A stretch of DNA of 64,000 bases from the NCBI GenBank assembly GCA_003725585.1, contig RJMB01000012.1:90201-154200 (forward strand), read 5' to 3'. Origin of the DNA: Halostreptopolyspora alba. GTDB taxonomy: Bacteria; Actinomycetota; Actinomycetes; Streptosporangiales; Streptosporangiaceae. A program made the position numbers and the translations under genes. The notes beneath the pieces were generated by a model, which saw nothing but the letters and a program-made list of their open reading frames with translations, made no database searches and was not told the DNA's origin. Below are positions 17,542 to 25,731 of this stretch, in pieces. The first letter of the stretch is position 1, and every line of letters starts with the position of its first letter.

Positions 17542-17714
17542 CCGGCACACTGGGGGCCGCGCGGAGCCGGGGGCATGCCTTCCGCGGTCGTCAGGCAGGC
17601 GCCGGGCAGGTGGACCGCTCGACCGCGCCGCCCCGGTAAGTCCCACTACCATCCAGCCCGTTGGCGCCGACCTGCAGGACCGGCGAGCACCGGAGCGCCC
17701 GGCTTGAACTGGCC

Positions 17715-17833
17715 GGGGCCGTCAGGCCATCCGCTCGGCGAGGCATCGGGCGGTGGGGTGGGATTCGGTGTGTCGGCGGCCCCCGCCCGATAGGTCAGCG
17801 GCGGGCTGAGCAACGGAAGGCACACCGTCCCCG
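17715..17833. repeat. Diverged 120-bp direct repeat, copy B
   Basis: Partner of 17011-17130, same orientation, about 700 bases away. It runs directly into an ISKra4-like transposase fragment, suggesting the copies were generated or separated by mobile-element activity. Confidence 0.65.
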
Positions 17834-17879
17834 GCCCGGCGGAGCCCAGGGGTGCCGCGGCGAATCACGCCGCCGTGCA

Positions 17880-18071
17880 CCGCATCGACGGTGCTGGCGC
17901 TGTCGGTGGACGCCAAGGGGGTGGCGATGCGCCCCGAGGCACTGCGCCCGGTCACCCGCCAGGCCGCCGCGGCCACCCCCAGGGCCTTTCGCGCCCGCCT
18001 TACCGCGGGCGAGAAGCCGGCCCGCACACGGATGGCCACCCTGGCCTGCGTCTATGACGCCGAGCCCGCCG
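17880..18071 (+). pseudogene. ISKra4-family transposase fragment
   Basis: The frame reads TVLALSVDAKGVAMRPEALR and, further on, TAGEKPARTRMATLACVYDA with AARRPH after it. This is the DDE-catalytic start region of ISKra4-family transposases (SVDGKG...MRPEALR...RKRMAT.A.VYD). About 60 codons remain of a normal 400 or more. It breaks off near 18075 at a junction with a deacetylase fragment. Dead. Confidence 0.65.
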
Positions 18072-18090
18072 CCCGGCGGCCCCACGAAAC

Positions 18091-18543
18091 GAGCGCGGGC
18101 TGCGCTACGACAGCAGTTTGATGGGCCACGACTACCGCCCCTATCGGTGCCGCACCGGCGGCCGGGTGGACGCCGAGAGCGCCAGGTGGGGCGAGGAGAC
18201 CCCGCTGGTGGAGGTGCCGGTCAGCTGGACCCTCGACGATCTGCCGCACCTGGAGTTCCTCAGTTCCCCCGCGCGCACCCTGCCCGGGCTGGGCGACGCC
18301 GAGCGGATGTTCGCCGACTGGGAGCTGGATCTGCGCTACATGCTGCGCGAGACCGAGCAGGGCGTGCTCACGGTGACCTTCCACCCCCAGGTGATCGGCC
18401 GTGGCCACCGGTTGCTGCGACTGGAGGAGTGGCTGGACCGCATCACGGCCTATGGGGTCGGGTTCGCCACCGTCGGCGCCGTGGCCGACCTCGCGGCCGG
18501 CGGCGCGCAGCTGGGCCGGCCCAAGGCGGCGCCGGCGGAGTGA
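18091..18543 (+). pseudogene. Polysaccharide deacetylase C-terminal fragment
   Basis: From 18091 the frame reads ERGLRYDSSLMGHDYRPYR and continues through VEVPVSWTLDDLPHLEF, ERMFADWELDLRYM, and GVLTVTFHPQVIGRGHRL to a stop at 18543. This is the second half of a NodB-fold polysaccharide deacetylase; the metal-binding N-terminal half (Asp-Asp and HxxxH) is absent, replaced by the ISKra4 fragment. Without the metal site it cannot be catalytic. An internal ATG at 18118 could start a 141-residue product, but function is unlikely. Confidence 0.65.
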
Positions 18544-19010
18544 GACCCGGGTGAGAGTGCCCGGCGCCGGGCCCCGCCAGGGGCCGGCTGCCGCGATCCG
18601 CCCGGCCGGCGAAGCCGGGTGGCCGACCGCGTTTCCGGCGGCCCCCAGCCTGCCGCCGGAGGCGATTGCCCGCCTCCTGCAACCCGGGTGCAACGTTGGC
18701 GCGCCTACGGTGAGCGATGTCACTGTTGACCCGGGCCGATTCGCGATCCGCCCCGGGCGATTCGACCTGCTCCGCCGAAGGACGAGGACGTGGAAGCTGC
18801 CACCGTCACGGGCGTCGCCCGCCGCGGTCCGCGGACGAATCCGATATCCCGCCCCGGGCCCTGACCTGGTGCCGGTCGGGTCCGAGGCCTCCGGCGACCG
18901 CCGGATCACGTCACCGACAGTTTCGAGGAGGTTCCCGCTGAAGTGGTTTCCGCGCGCCCGGTACTCGGCTTGCGGCGGTGGACCGCTGGGTGGGTCCGGA
19001 GAGGGAATCG
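18544..19010. other. Leader region of the GAF regulator
   Basis: GC-rich, with a GCCCGGCGCCGGGC palindrome just after the deacetylase fragment (near 18559). It contains the TGCAAC tandem site (18678-18694) and promoter-like element. The 300 bases from there to the regulator start hold no convincing gene. Confidence 0.4.
18678..18711 (+). promoter_or_regulatory. TGCAAC tandem operator + TANNGT element (regulator)
   Basis: TGCAAC (18678-18683), five bases, TGCAAC (18689-18694), ten bases, then CTACGGT (18705-18711). The same layout occurs upstream of the aldehyde and alcohol dehydrogenase genes. Probably the binding site of the GAF regulator with a -10-like element. Confidence 0.6.
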
Positions 19011-20297
19011 ATGCCTAGACCGATACCCCGTCCCATGGCCGCAGACCACAATGCCCGCGACGATGGAAGCGACGTCGCCGCGACGCGGCGGCGGGTCGCC
19101 CGCGCCCATGAGCAGTTCCTAACCTCCGGACGGATCCCCGACACACTGCCCAGCCTGGTCCGCGACTCGTGGAAGCGGTCCCTGGACTGCGGCGTCGATC
19201 CGGAGGGCGTGCAACCGCATGTCGATTTGTGCTCGGCGGAGGTGCGATCGCGGCTGGAGGCGCACCCGCTCGCGCCGGTGATGCCGCTGTTTCGCCGGCT
19301 GCTGCTCGATTCCGTCCCCGATGGCGGCCACATCATCGCCATCGCCGACGCCGACGGGCGCCTGCTGCAGGTCGAAGGTGACCGCACCCTGCGCTCGCGG
19401 GCCGAGGTCATGCATTTCGTCGCGGGCGCCGACTGGCGTGAACAGGCCGCGGGCACCAATGCGCCCGGACTCGCGATCGCCCTCGACCACGAGGTGCGGA
19501 TCTTCGCCACCGAGCACTTCGGACGCAACGTCCATCCGTGGAGCTGTTCGGCGGCACCGGTGCACGATCCCGACACCGGTGCGCTGCTGGGAGTCGTCGA
19601 CCTCACCGGAAGCGACACGGTCGCCACACCTCACGCACTCGCCCTGGTCCGGGCCGCCGCCACGGCGGCCGAGACGGAACTGCGGGTCCAGCGCCTGAAC
19701 GGAGCGGCGCCCCCGGCGCCGGCGCCCCAGCGGCCCCGCTTGCGCGCACTCGGCCGGGACCGGGCCCTGCTCAGCGCCAACGGGCGCACCATCGAGCTCA
19801 GCACACGCCACTCCGAGATCCTTCTGCTGCTCACACGCCACCCCGAGGGACTGACCGGCGAGGCCCTCGCCGCGCGCCTACACGAGCACGACTCCTCGCC
19901 TGTGACCGTGCGCGCCGAACTGTCGCGCCTGCGCCGCCTGCTGGGCGGCGGAATGCTGGACTCCCGGCCGTACCGACTGCGCACGGCGGTATCCACCGAC
20001 GTCGACGAGGTGCGCCGACAGCTGCGCAGCGGCGACTATCGCGCCGCCGTCCAGTCCTACCCGGGGCCCCTCCTGCCCAGCTCGGAGGCACCCGGGATCG
20101 CCGATGCCCGCGAGGAGCTGACCAGGGAACTGTGCAGTGTCCTGGTCAGCGGCTCGGCAGCCGAAGCCCTCCTGATCTGGTCCGAGCGATCCGACGGCCG
20201 GGACGACCCCCGGGTCCTCCAGGCCGCCCTGGACACCCTTCCCTCGGACTCCCCGCGAGCGGCCATGGTGGCGGCCCGCCTGGCCCGGCTGGCCTGA
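19011..20297 (+). CDS. GAF-domain transcriptional regulator (AcoR-like, no AAA+)
   Basis: A 428-residue protein from ATG 19011 with GGAGAGGGA upstream. Residues about 25-215 are the sensor part of AcoR-type regulators (RDSWKRSLDCGVDP, then a GAF domain with GTNAPGLAIA and HPWSCSAAPVHDPDTG). The sigma-54 AAA+ domain of AcoR is absent. Instead residues about 240-330 look like an OmpR/SARP-type winged helix (ELSTRHSEILLLLTRHPEGL, VRAELSRLRRLLGGG) followed by a helical region. It sits directly upstream of an acetaldehyde dehydrogenase and likely activates this cluster. The inducer is probably an alcohol or aldehyde (inference). Confidence 0.82.
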   Translation: MPRPIPRPMAADHNARDDGSDVAATRRRVARAHEQFLTSGRIPDTLPSLVRDSWKRSLDCGVDPEGVQPHVDLCSAEVRSRLEAHPLAPVMPLFRRLLLDSVPDGGHIIAIADADGRLLQVEGDRTLRSRAEVMHFVAGADWREQAAGTNAPGLAIALDHEVRIFATEHFGRNVHPWSCSAAPVHDPDTGALLGVVDLTGSDTVATPHALALVRAAATAAETELRVQRLNGAAPPAPAPQRPRLRALGRDRALLSANGRTIELSTRHSEILLLLTRHPEGLTGEALAARLHEHDSSPVTVRAELSRLRRLLGGGMLDSRPYRLRTAVSTDVDEVRRQLRSGDYRAAVQSYPGPLLPSSEAPGIADAREELTRELCSVLVSGSAAEALLIWSERSDGRDDPRVLQAALDTLPSDSPRAAMVAARLARLA

Positions 20298-20310
20298 CGC
20301 CCCCGCTCAC

Positions 20311-20344
20311 GGCAACGCGGTTGCAACCTCGGCGTCACTAGCGT
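20311..20344 (+). promoter_or_regulatory. TGCAAC tandem operator + TANNGT element (aldehyde dehydrogenase)
   Basis: GGCAAC (20311-20316), five bases, TGCAAC (20322-20327), ten bases, CTAGCGT (20338-20344). Same spacing as the sites at 18678 and 22583. Lies 64 bases before the aldehyde dehydrogenase start. Confidence 0.65.
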
Positions 20345-20407
20345 CCGCCGCACGACGCATACGAACGAGGCGTCTGCGCCGTTGACACGTCGAGGAGGCA
20401 GCACTTC

Positions 20408-21931
20408 ATGACCGTCTACGCACACCCCGGAAACTCCGGCGCGATCGTCGAATACGCACCCCGGTACGGCAACTGGATCGGCGGCGAATGGACACCCCCG
20501 GTCAAGGGCCGCTACATGGAGAACCCGACACCGGTCACCGGGGCTGTGTTCACCGAGGTCGCCCGGAGCGGGGCAGACGACGTCGAGCTCGCTCTGGACG
20601 CGGCGCACGCGGTCGCACCGGCCTGGGGCCGTACGCCCCCGCAAGAGCGCGCTCTGATGCTGAACCGCATCGCGGACCGCATCGAGGAGAACCTGGAGCG
20701 GCTGGCCGTCGCCGAGAGCTGGGAAAACGGAAAGGCGGTGCGCGAGTCGCTGGCAGCGGACCTTCCGCTGGCCGTCGACCACTTCCGGTACTTCGCGGGT
20801 GCCATCCGCGCCCAAGAAGGGGCGCTCTCGCAGATCGACGAGCACACCGCCGCCTACCACTTCCACGAACCGCTGGGTGTGGTCGGGCAGATCATTCCGT
20901 GGAACTTCCCTCTGCTCATGGCCACCTGGAAACTGGCGCCCGCACTGGCGGCGGGAAACGCGGTGGTCCTCAAGCCAGCCGAGCAAACCCCGGCGTCGAT
21001 CCTGCTCCTCATGGAGACCATCGCCGACATCCTGCCGGCGGGGCTGGTCAACGTTGTCAACGGGTTCGGAGCGGAGGCGGGCCGACCGCTGGCCTCCAAC
21101 CCGCGCGTAAGCAAGGTCGCCTTCACCGGTGAGACCACGACGGGACGGCTCATCATGCAGTACGCCAGCGAGAACCTCGTCCCGGTCACACTGGAGCTGG
21201 GCGGCAAAAGCCCAAACGTGTTCTTCGACGACGTGGCCGCCGCGCGCGACGAGTTCTACGACAAGGCGCTGGAAGGCTTCACACTCTTCGCGCTCAACCA
21301 GGGCGAGGTGTGCACCTGCCCGTCGCGGGCCCTCATCCAGGGCGGGATCTACAACGACTTCCTGGCCTCCGCGGTCGAGCGGACCGAGCGGATCCGCGGG
21401 GGCGACCCACTCGACACCGAGACCATGATCGGTGCGCAGGCGAGTAACGATCAGCTGGAGAAGATCCTCTCCTACATCGACATCGGCAGGAAGGAAGGCG
21501 CGCGGGTACTCACCGGCGGACACCGGGCCGATCGCGGCGGCGCCCTCTCCGGCGGGTACTACGTCGAGCCGACGATCTTCGAAGGCGACAACAGCATGCG
21601 GATCTTCCAGGAGGAGATCTTCGGTCCGGTCGTGTCCGTGGCCCGATTCGGCGGCTATGACGAAGCCGTGAAGATCGCCAACGACACGCTCTACGGCCTG
21701 GGGGCGGGTGTGTGGTCGCGGGACGGCAACACGGCCTCCCGCGCCGGGCGCGACATCCAGGCCGGTCGCGTGTGGGTGAACAACTACCACACCTACCCCG
21801 CTCACGCGGCCTTCGGCGGCTACAAGCAGTCGGGCATCGGCCGAGAGAACCACCGGATGATGCTCGACCACTACCAGCAGACGAAGAACCTCCTGGTCAG
21901 TTACTCGACGACAGCGATGGGGCTGTTCTGA
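20408..21931 (+). CDS. NAD-dependent aldehyde dehydrogenase (acetaldehyde type)
   Basis: A 507-residue protein with GGAGG upstream of ATG 20408. Motifs: cofactor loop [10 protein letters not shown] and KPAEQTP, general base Glu in LELGGKSPN, catalytic Cys in [13 protein letters not shown], and the C-terminal [12 protein letters not shown]. The [11 protein letters not shown] context and the length match ExaC/AldB-type acetaldehyde dehydrogenases rather than betaine aldehyde types. The stop overlaps the DUF779 start (TGATG). With the alcohol dehydrogenase it would oxidise ethanol to acetate in the cytosol. Confidence 0.9.
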   Translation: MTVYAHPGNSGAIVEYAPRYGNWIGGEWTPPVKGRYMENPTPVTGAVFTEVARSGADDVELALDAAHAVAPAWGRTPPQERALMLNRIADRIEENLERLAVAESWENGKAVRESLAADLPLAVDHFRYFAGAIRAQEGALSQIDEHTAAYHFHEPLGVVGQIIPWNFPLLMATWKLAPALAAGNAVVLKPAEQTPASILLLMETIADILPAGLVNVVNGFGAEAGRPLASNPRVSKVAFTGETTTGRLIMQYASENLVPVTLELGGKSPNVFFDDVAAARDEFYDKALEGFTLFALNQGEVCTCPSRALIQGGIYNDFLASAVERTERIRGGDPLDTETMIGAQASNDQLEKILSYIDIGRKEGARVLTGGHRADRGGALSGGYYVEPTIFEGDNSMRIFQEEIFGPVVSVARFGGYDEAVKIANDTLYGLGAGVWSRDGNTASRAGRDIQAGRVWVNNYHTYPAHAAFGGYKQSGIGRENHRMMLDHYQQTKNLLVSYSTTAMGLF

Positions 21932-22314
21932 TGGGCGAGGGTTCCGCAGCGGCCCCCCGAGTGCAGGTGACCGCGCAGGCCGCGGCGGTGCTGCGTGAAC
22001 TCCGCGAGCAGTACGGGCCGCTGATGTTCCACCAGTCCGGTGGCTGCTGCGACGGCAGTTCCCCGATGTGCTACCGGGACGGCGAATTCCGCCTGGGAGA
22101 CTCCGACGTCCGACTCGGCGAACTGGAGGCGGGAACGCCCGAACCCGTCACGGTGTGGATGTCGCGTTCACAGTTCGCCGCCTGGTCGCACACCCGCCTG
22201 ACCATCGACGTCGTGCCCGGCCGGGGCGGGGGTTTCTCCCTTGAGGCCCCGACCGGAAACCGGTTCATCATCCGCTCCGACCTGATGAACGAGGACTCGC
22301 CGCAGCAGCGGTGA
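21931..22314 (+). CDS. DUF779 family protein
   Basis: A 127-residue protein, ATG at 21931 overlapping the aldehyde dehydrogenase stop. It contains FHQSGGCCDGSSPMCY with three cysteines and WMSRSQFAAWSHTRLTIDVV, the signature of DUF779. This family is nearly always encoded next to acetaldehyde dehydrogenase genes. Role not established; the conserved cysteines suggest metal or redox chemistry or an assembly function for the enzyme. Confidence 0.88.
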   Translation: MGEGSAAAPRVQVTAQAAAVLRELREQYGPLMFHQSGGCCDGSSPMCYRDGEFRLGDSDVRLGELEAGTPEPVTVWMSRSQFAAWSHTRLTIDVVPGRGGGFSLEAPTGNRFIIRSDLMNEDSPQQR

Positions 22315-22655
22315 GGCCGCGCCGCCGACCGCCGGCCAGCACCCTGAGCCGGCGGCCGGAGCCGCCGGACTCTTCACGACGAGCGTCCCGCGTACGCGGG
22401 AGTGGTCCACGGTGTTGCAAGACGGCTCGCCGGCCGAGCTCTGGCGCTGTCTGCAGCTGCCCGAGCCCCAGCAGCGCGTCCTGCTGGTGGCCCGGGCCGA
22501 GGGCTGGGCCTCCCGCGCCTCCCGAGCCCGCCGCGGACGAGCCGAGGCGGCCGATGAGAGCGACGACGCTGCTGAGACCGGCTGCAACAGGAGTGCAACA
22601 GAAATGTGAGTAGCGTCACATTAGCCAAGCAATCCCATCGATTTGAGGAGCACCG
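22315..22655. other. Intergenic stretch before the alcohol dehydrogenase
   Basis: Contains the third TGCAAC site near its end. A short plus-strand frame (22412-22609) reads ELWRCLQLPEPQQRVLLVAR, but it runs through the operator and promoter and no ribosome site supports it. I leave it unannotated. Confidence 0.35.
22583..22616 (+). promoter_or_regulatory. TGCAAC tandem operator + TANNGT element (alcohol dehydrogenase)
   Basis: TGCAAC (22583-22588), five bases, TGCAAC (22594-22599), ten bases, GTAGCGT (22610-22616), 40 bases before the gene. Third member of the shared set. Confidence 0.65.
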
Positions 22656-23687
22656 ATGAGCACCATGACAGCAGCCGTCGTCGACGAGTTCGGAGCCGAG
22701 CTCGCCGTGCGCGACTACGACCTCCCCGCTCCGGGCCCGGGCCAGGCGCTGGTGCGCCTTATCGCCTCGGGCGTCTGCCACACCGACCTGCACGCCGCCG
22801 AGGGCGACTGGCCGGTGCGCCCGACGCCGCCCTTCGTTCCCGGCCACGAAGGCGTGGGCATCGTGGAGGAGCTCGGGGAGGGCGTCACCGACCTCTCGGT
22901 CGGCCAGATGGTCGGCAACGCCTGGCTGTGGAGCGCCTGTGGCTCCTGCGAGCACTGCCGCAGTGGCTGGGAGACTCTCTGCGAGGAGCAGGTCAACGGT
23001 GGCTACACCGTCGACGGCTCCTTCGGCGAGTACATGATCGTCGACGCCCGCTTCGCCGCCGCCATCCCGGAGGGCTCGGACCCGCATGAGGTGGCCCCGG
23101 TGCTCTGTGCCGGCGTGACCGTCTATAAAGGGCTCAAGTGCACCGGCGTCCGACCCGGCCAGTGGGTCGTGATCTCGGGCATCGGCGGTCTGGGACACCT
23201 GGCGGTGCAGTACGCGGTAGCGATGGGCATGCGCGTCATCGCCGTGGACATCGCCGAGGAGAAGCTGCGGCTTGCCGCCGAGCACGGCGCCGAGATCACC
23301 CTGAACGCCTCGACCTCCGATCCGGCCGAGGAGATTCAGCGCCGGGTGGGCGGCTCGCACGGCGTGCTGGTCACCGCGGTCCACCCCGCCGCCTTCGGCC
23401 AGGCGATCTCGATGACCCGCCGCGGCGGGACCATCGTCTTCAACGGGCTGCCGCCCGGGGATTTCCCCGCGCCGATCTTCGACATCGTGCTCAAGGGCCT
23501 GACGATCCGCGGATCCATCGTCGGCACCCGGCAGGACATGGTCGAGGCACTGGAGATCTACTCTCGTGGCCAGCTCCGCCCGAGGGTCTCCACGCGCTCG
23601 CTGGCGGAGATCAACACCGTTTTCGACGAGATGCGCCGCGGCGCGATCGACGGCCGCGTGGTCATCGACTTCGCCGGCGACCGCTGA
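22656..23687 (+). CDS. adhP: Zinc-dependent alcohol dehydrogenase (AdhP-like)
   Basis: A 343-residue medium-chain dehydrogenase with GAGGAG before ATG 22656. Catalytic zinc ligands: Cys in GVCHTDLH, His in PGHEGVG and Cys in VLCAGVTVYK. Structural zinc loop: CGSCEHCRSGWETLC, all four cysteines. The Rossmann motif GIGGLGHLAVQYA is followed by VDIAEEK, an Asp that favours NAD. Length and order match bacterial AdhP ethanol dehydrogenases. It shares the operator of the aldehyde dehydrogenase, so it likely does the first step of ethanol oxidation or its reversal. Confidence 0.88.
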   Translation: MSTMTAAVVDEFGAELAVRDYDLPAPGPGQALVRLIASGVCHTDLHAAEGDWPVRPTPPFVPGHEGVGIVEELGEGVTDLSVGQMVGNAWLWSACGSCEHCRSGWETLCEEQVNGGYTVDGSFGEYMIVDARFAAAIPEGSDPHEVAPVLCAGVTVYKGLKCTGVRPGQWVVISGIGGLGHLAVQYAVAMGMRVIAVDIAEEKLRLAAEHGAEITLNASTSDPAEEIQRRVGGSHGVLVTAVHPAAFGQAISMTRRGGTIVFNGLPPGDFPAPIFDIVLKGLTIRGSIVGTRQDMVEALEIYSRGQLRPRVSTRSLAEINTVFDEMRRGAIDGRVVIDFAGDR

Positions 23688-23787
23688 TCCGGGCGCGTCC
23701 GAGGACTCGACCCCGGGGCACGGGGCACGAGCTCTGTCCGGGCTCGTCACCGGGAGCGGCGGAGAGCACGCAGAAGGCGTAGGGGGT

Positions 23788-23945
23788 GACCTGGCGGTGG
23801 TGATGGACCTGTTCTCCGGCGCATCGCGGGCTGGGCGATGGCCGACCATATGCGCACCGAGTTGGTCTGCGAGACCTTGGCGATGGCGGTGACCGCCCGC
23901 CCTCCCCGGGCCGGGCTGATCCACCATTCGGACAAGGGTTCGCAG
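23788..23945 (+). pseudogene. IS3-family transposase (OrfB) fragment
   Basis: The sequence reads DLAVVMDLFSG in one frame and WAMADHMRTELVCETLAMAV then GLIHHSDKGSQ in another. This is the rve/DDE core of IS3-type OrfB (YLAVV.DLFSR..VGW, L.HHSD.GSQY). About 50 codons survive, with a frameshift. It lies downstream of adhP. Confidence 0.65.
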
Positions 23946-23992
23946 GGCGGATTCAACCGGTCGTCGCAACACCTTGATTCTGGAGGTGTGCG

Positions 23993-24136
23993 ATGGGGCG
24001 TGGGAAGAAGCAGATGCCGGAGGCGCCCGCAGGTGCGCGGCGGCAGTGGGCGGCGGATCGGGCGTTGCGGCCGCCGATGCGTTCGCCGGGCCGGCTCCGG
24101 TCATCTCTCGCAGTGCTCGATCCTCCGCAGCGTTAG
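23993..24136 (+). pseudogene. IS30-like transposase N-terminal fragment
   Basis: A 47-codon frame from ATG 23993 begins MGRGKKQMPEAPAGARRQ and reaches LRPPMRSPGRL, resembling the start of actinobacterial IS30-type transposases where MRSPGRP precedes the HTH. It stops after 47 codons. Joined directly to the IS3 fragment. Confidence 0.4.
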
Positions 24137-24184
24137 CTAAAGGGCGCTAAAACCTCTCTCCTCAAGGCCGATTCTCGTGCAACG

Positions 24185-25699
24185 TTAATGCAGCAATCGC
24201 TGCACCTTTCTAGTGAGGGGGTGATCAGGGCCCAGGACGCGCACGGCGTCGTCGTGGAGGTCGCGCAACCGATTCCGGGCGTTGTCGAGCTCGCCCAGAG
24301 CCGCGTAGCCGCGGGCGAGTTCGAAGCGGACCTCAAGGGCGTCCTGTGTCTCCTCCTCGCCGAGTGCGCGGTAGTTGTCCAGCAGGTCGAGCAGCACCTC
24401 GACGGCCTCGGCGTAGCGGTCCAGCTCGACCAGGCACGCGGCCAGAGCGTCCCGGCAGGCGATGACCTCGCTCGCCCCCTCTCCGTGATGCTCGATGAGC
24501 AGCGGGAGCAGCCGCCGGTACTCCCGCTCGGCCTGGTCGATGCGGCGGGCGTAGAGCCAGGCGTCGGCCCGCATACGCATGAACCGCAGACAGACGTCCT
24601 CGGGCAGCTCCTCCGCATTGGCGAGCACGTCGGAGAGGACGTCGCCGGCCTGGACGAATCGCTGGTTGTCCACGAGGCGGTCCACCTCGTCGTACACCTG
24701 ATCCGGGTCGATCGGCCCGGTGGGATACGGCGCGGGGAAGGCAGGAGTGTCCGCCCGCGCGGTGTCGCCGCCGGTTCGGGAACGGGACGCGAACGGGTAC
24801 CGGAACGGGCGGGTCGGATCGTGCTCCCCGCTCGTGTCGGGGGTTCCCACCGGTCGCGGGGCCGGCAGGAAGGGAGCCAGCCGGGTGAGGACCTCGTCGG
24901 CGTGGGCCGGGCGGTCGGTCGGCTCCTTGCTGAGGAGGTCGGTCAGGAGCGCGGCGAGCGGCGCGGGCGCGTCGTCGCGGAGCTCGCCCAGCGCGGGCGG
25001 TGAGGTGTTGACGTGCTGATACAGCAGCGCCTCGGGGAGGGAACCGGTGAACGGGGGACGGCCGGTGAGTATCTCGAATATCAGGCAGCCCAGGGCGTAC
25101 AGGTCGGTGCGCGCGGTGGCGTCTGCGCCGGTACACAATTCGGGAGCTATGTATGGTGCGCTGCCGAGGGCCTCGTGGCTGCGGGTGAGCCGAGGGATGT
25201 TTGGATCAAGCAGGATCGCGATGCCGAAGTCGAGGAGTTTCACGGCCCCGTCGGGGCCCACCATGACGTTGGGGGGCTTGATGTCGCGGTGCACCAGGAA
25301 ACCGGAGTGCGCGGCGGTGAGAACGGAGGCGAGTTGCGCCCCGATGGCGGCCGCGCTCTCCACGGGCAGCGGGCCTCGCTGCGCGAGGAAATCGCCGAGG
25401 TTCTGCCCCTCCACGAGCTGCATGACGAGGTACAGGTCCCCGTTCTCGGTTCCGGCGTCGTAGACGGCCGGAACACCCGGGTGCTCGACGCGGGAGGTCA
25501 TCCTGGTCTCCCGCAGGAAGCGTTCGACCAACACGTCGGCCTGCGTGTCGGAGGCGCTCAGATGCTTCCTGCTCATGAGTTTCACGGCGATCCGCCGGTC
25601 GAGCCGGCGGTCGTAGCCGCGGAGGACCACGCCCATGCCGCCCTGGCCTATGGGGGTGGTCAGTTCGTAGCGGTCGGCGATGACGCGTTGCTGGAACAT
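24185..25699 (-). CDS. Ser/Thr protein kinase with helical (TPR-like) tail
   Basis: A 504-residue protein. Residues about 11-275 are a Hanks-type kinase: glycine loop IGQGGMGVV, Lys40 in IAVKLMS, HRDIKPPNVM (Asp139), DFG (157-159) and APE in YIAPELC. A Pro/Thr-rich linker follows, then residues about 330-504 with helical repeats resembling TPRs (EEYRRLLPLL, ALAACLVELDRYAEAVEVL, RFELARGYAALGELDNARNR). There is no transmembrane segment, unlike PknB, so it is cytosolic. It starts 32 bases after the hsdR stop on the same strand and is probably cotranscribed with it. A link to phage sensing is inference. Confidence 0.85.
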   Translation of the reverse strand: MFQQRVIADRYELTTPIGQGGMGVVLRGYDRRLDRRIAVKLMSRKHLSASDTQADVLVERFLRETRMTSRVEHPGVPAVYDAGTENGDLYLVMQLVEGQNLGDFLAQRGPLPVESAAAIGAQLASVLTAAHSGFLVHRDIKPPNVMVGPDGAVKLLDFGIAILLDPNIPRLTRSHEALGSAPYIAPELCTGADATARTDLYALGCLIFEILTGRPPFTGSLPEALLYQHVNTSPPALGELRDDAPAPLAALLTDLLSKEPTDRPAHADEVLTRLAPFLPAPRPVGTPDTSGEHDPTRPFRYPFASRSRTGGDTARADTPAFPAPYPTGPIDPDQVYDEVDRLVDNQRFVQAGDVLSDVLANAEELPEDVCLRFMRMRADAWLYARRIDQAEREYRRLLPLLIEHHGEGASEVIACRDALAACLVELDRYAEAVEVLLDLLDNYRALGEEETQDALEVRFELARGYAALGELDNARNRLRDLHDDAVRVLGPDHPLTRKVQRLLH

Positions 25700-25731
25700 C
25701 GAAAGGCCGTGTTTCCGTGGAGCAGGGGTGG

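Noticed and set aside
18717..18941. 74-codon frame just after the first TGCAAC site
   Set aside because: Composition looks random and no ribosome site is present; kept as leader DNA.
20311..20324. Sigma-54-type promoter (GG-N10-GC) before the aldehyde dehydrogenase
   Set aside because: The spacing fits by chance in one site only; the sister sites lack GG, the regulator lacks the AAA+ domain, and actinobacteria lack sigma-54.
22412..22609. 65-codon frame between DUF779 and adhP
   Set aside because: It reads through the TGCAAC operator and promoter element and has no good ribosome site.
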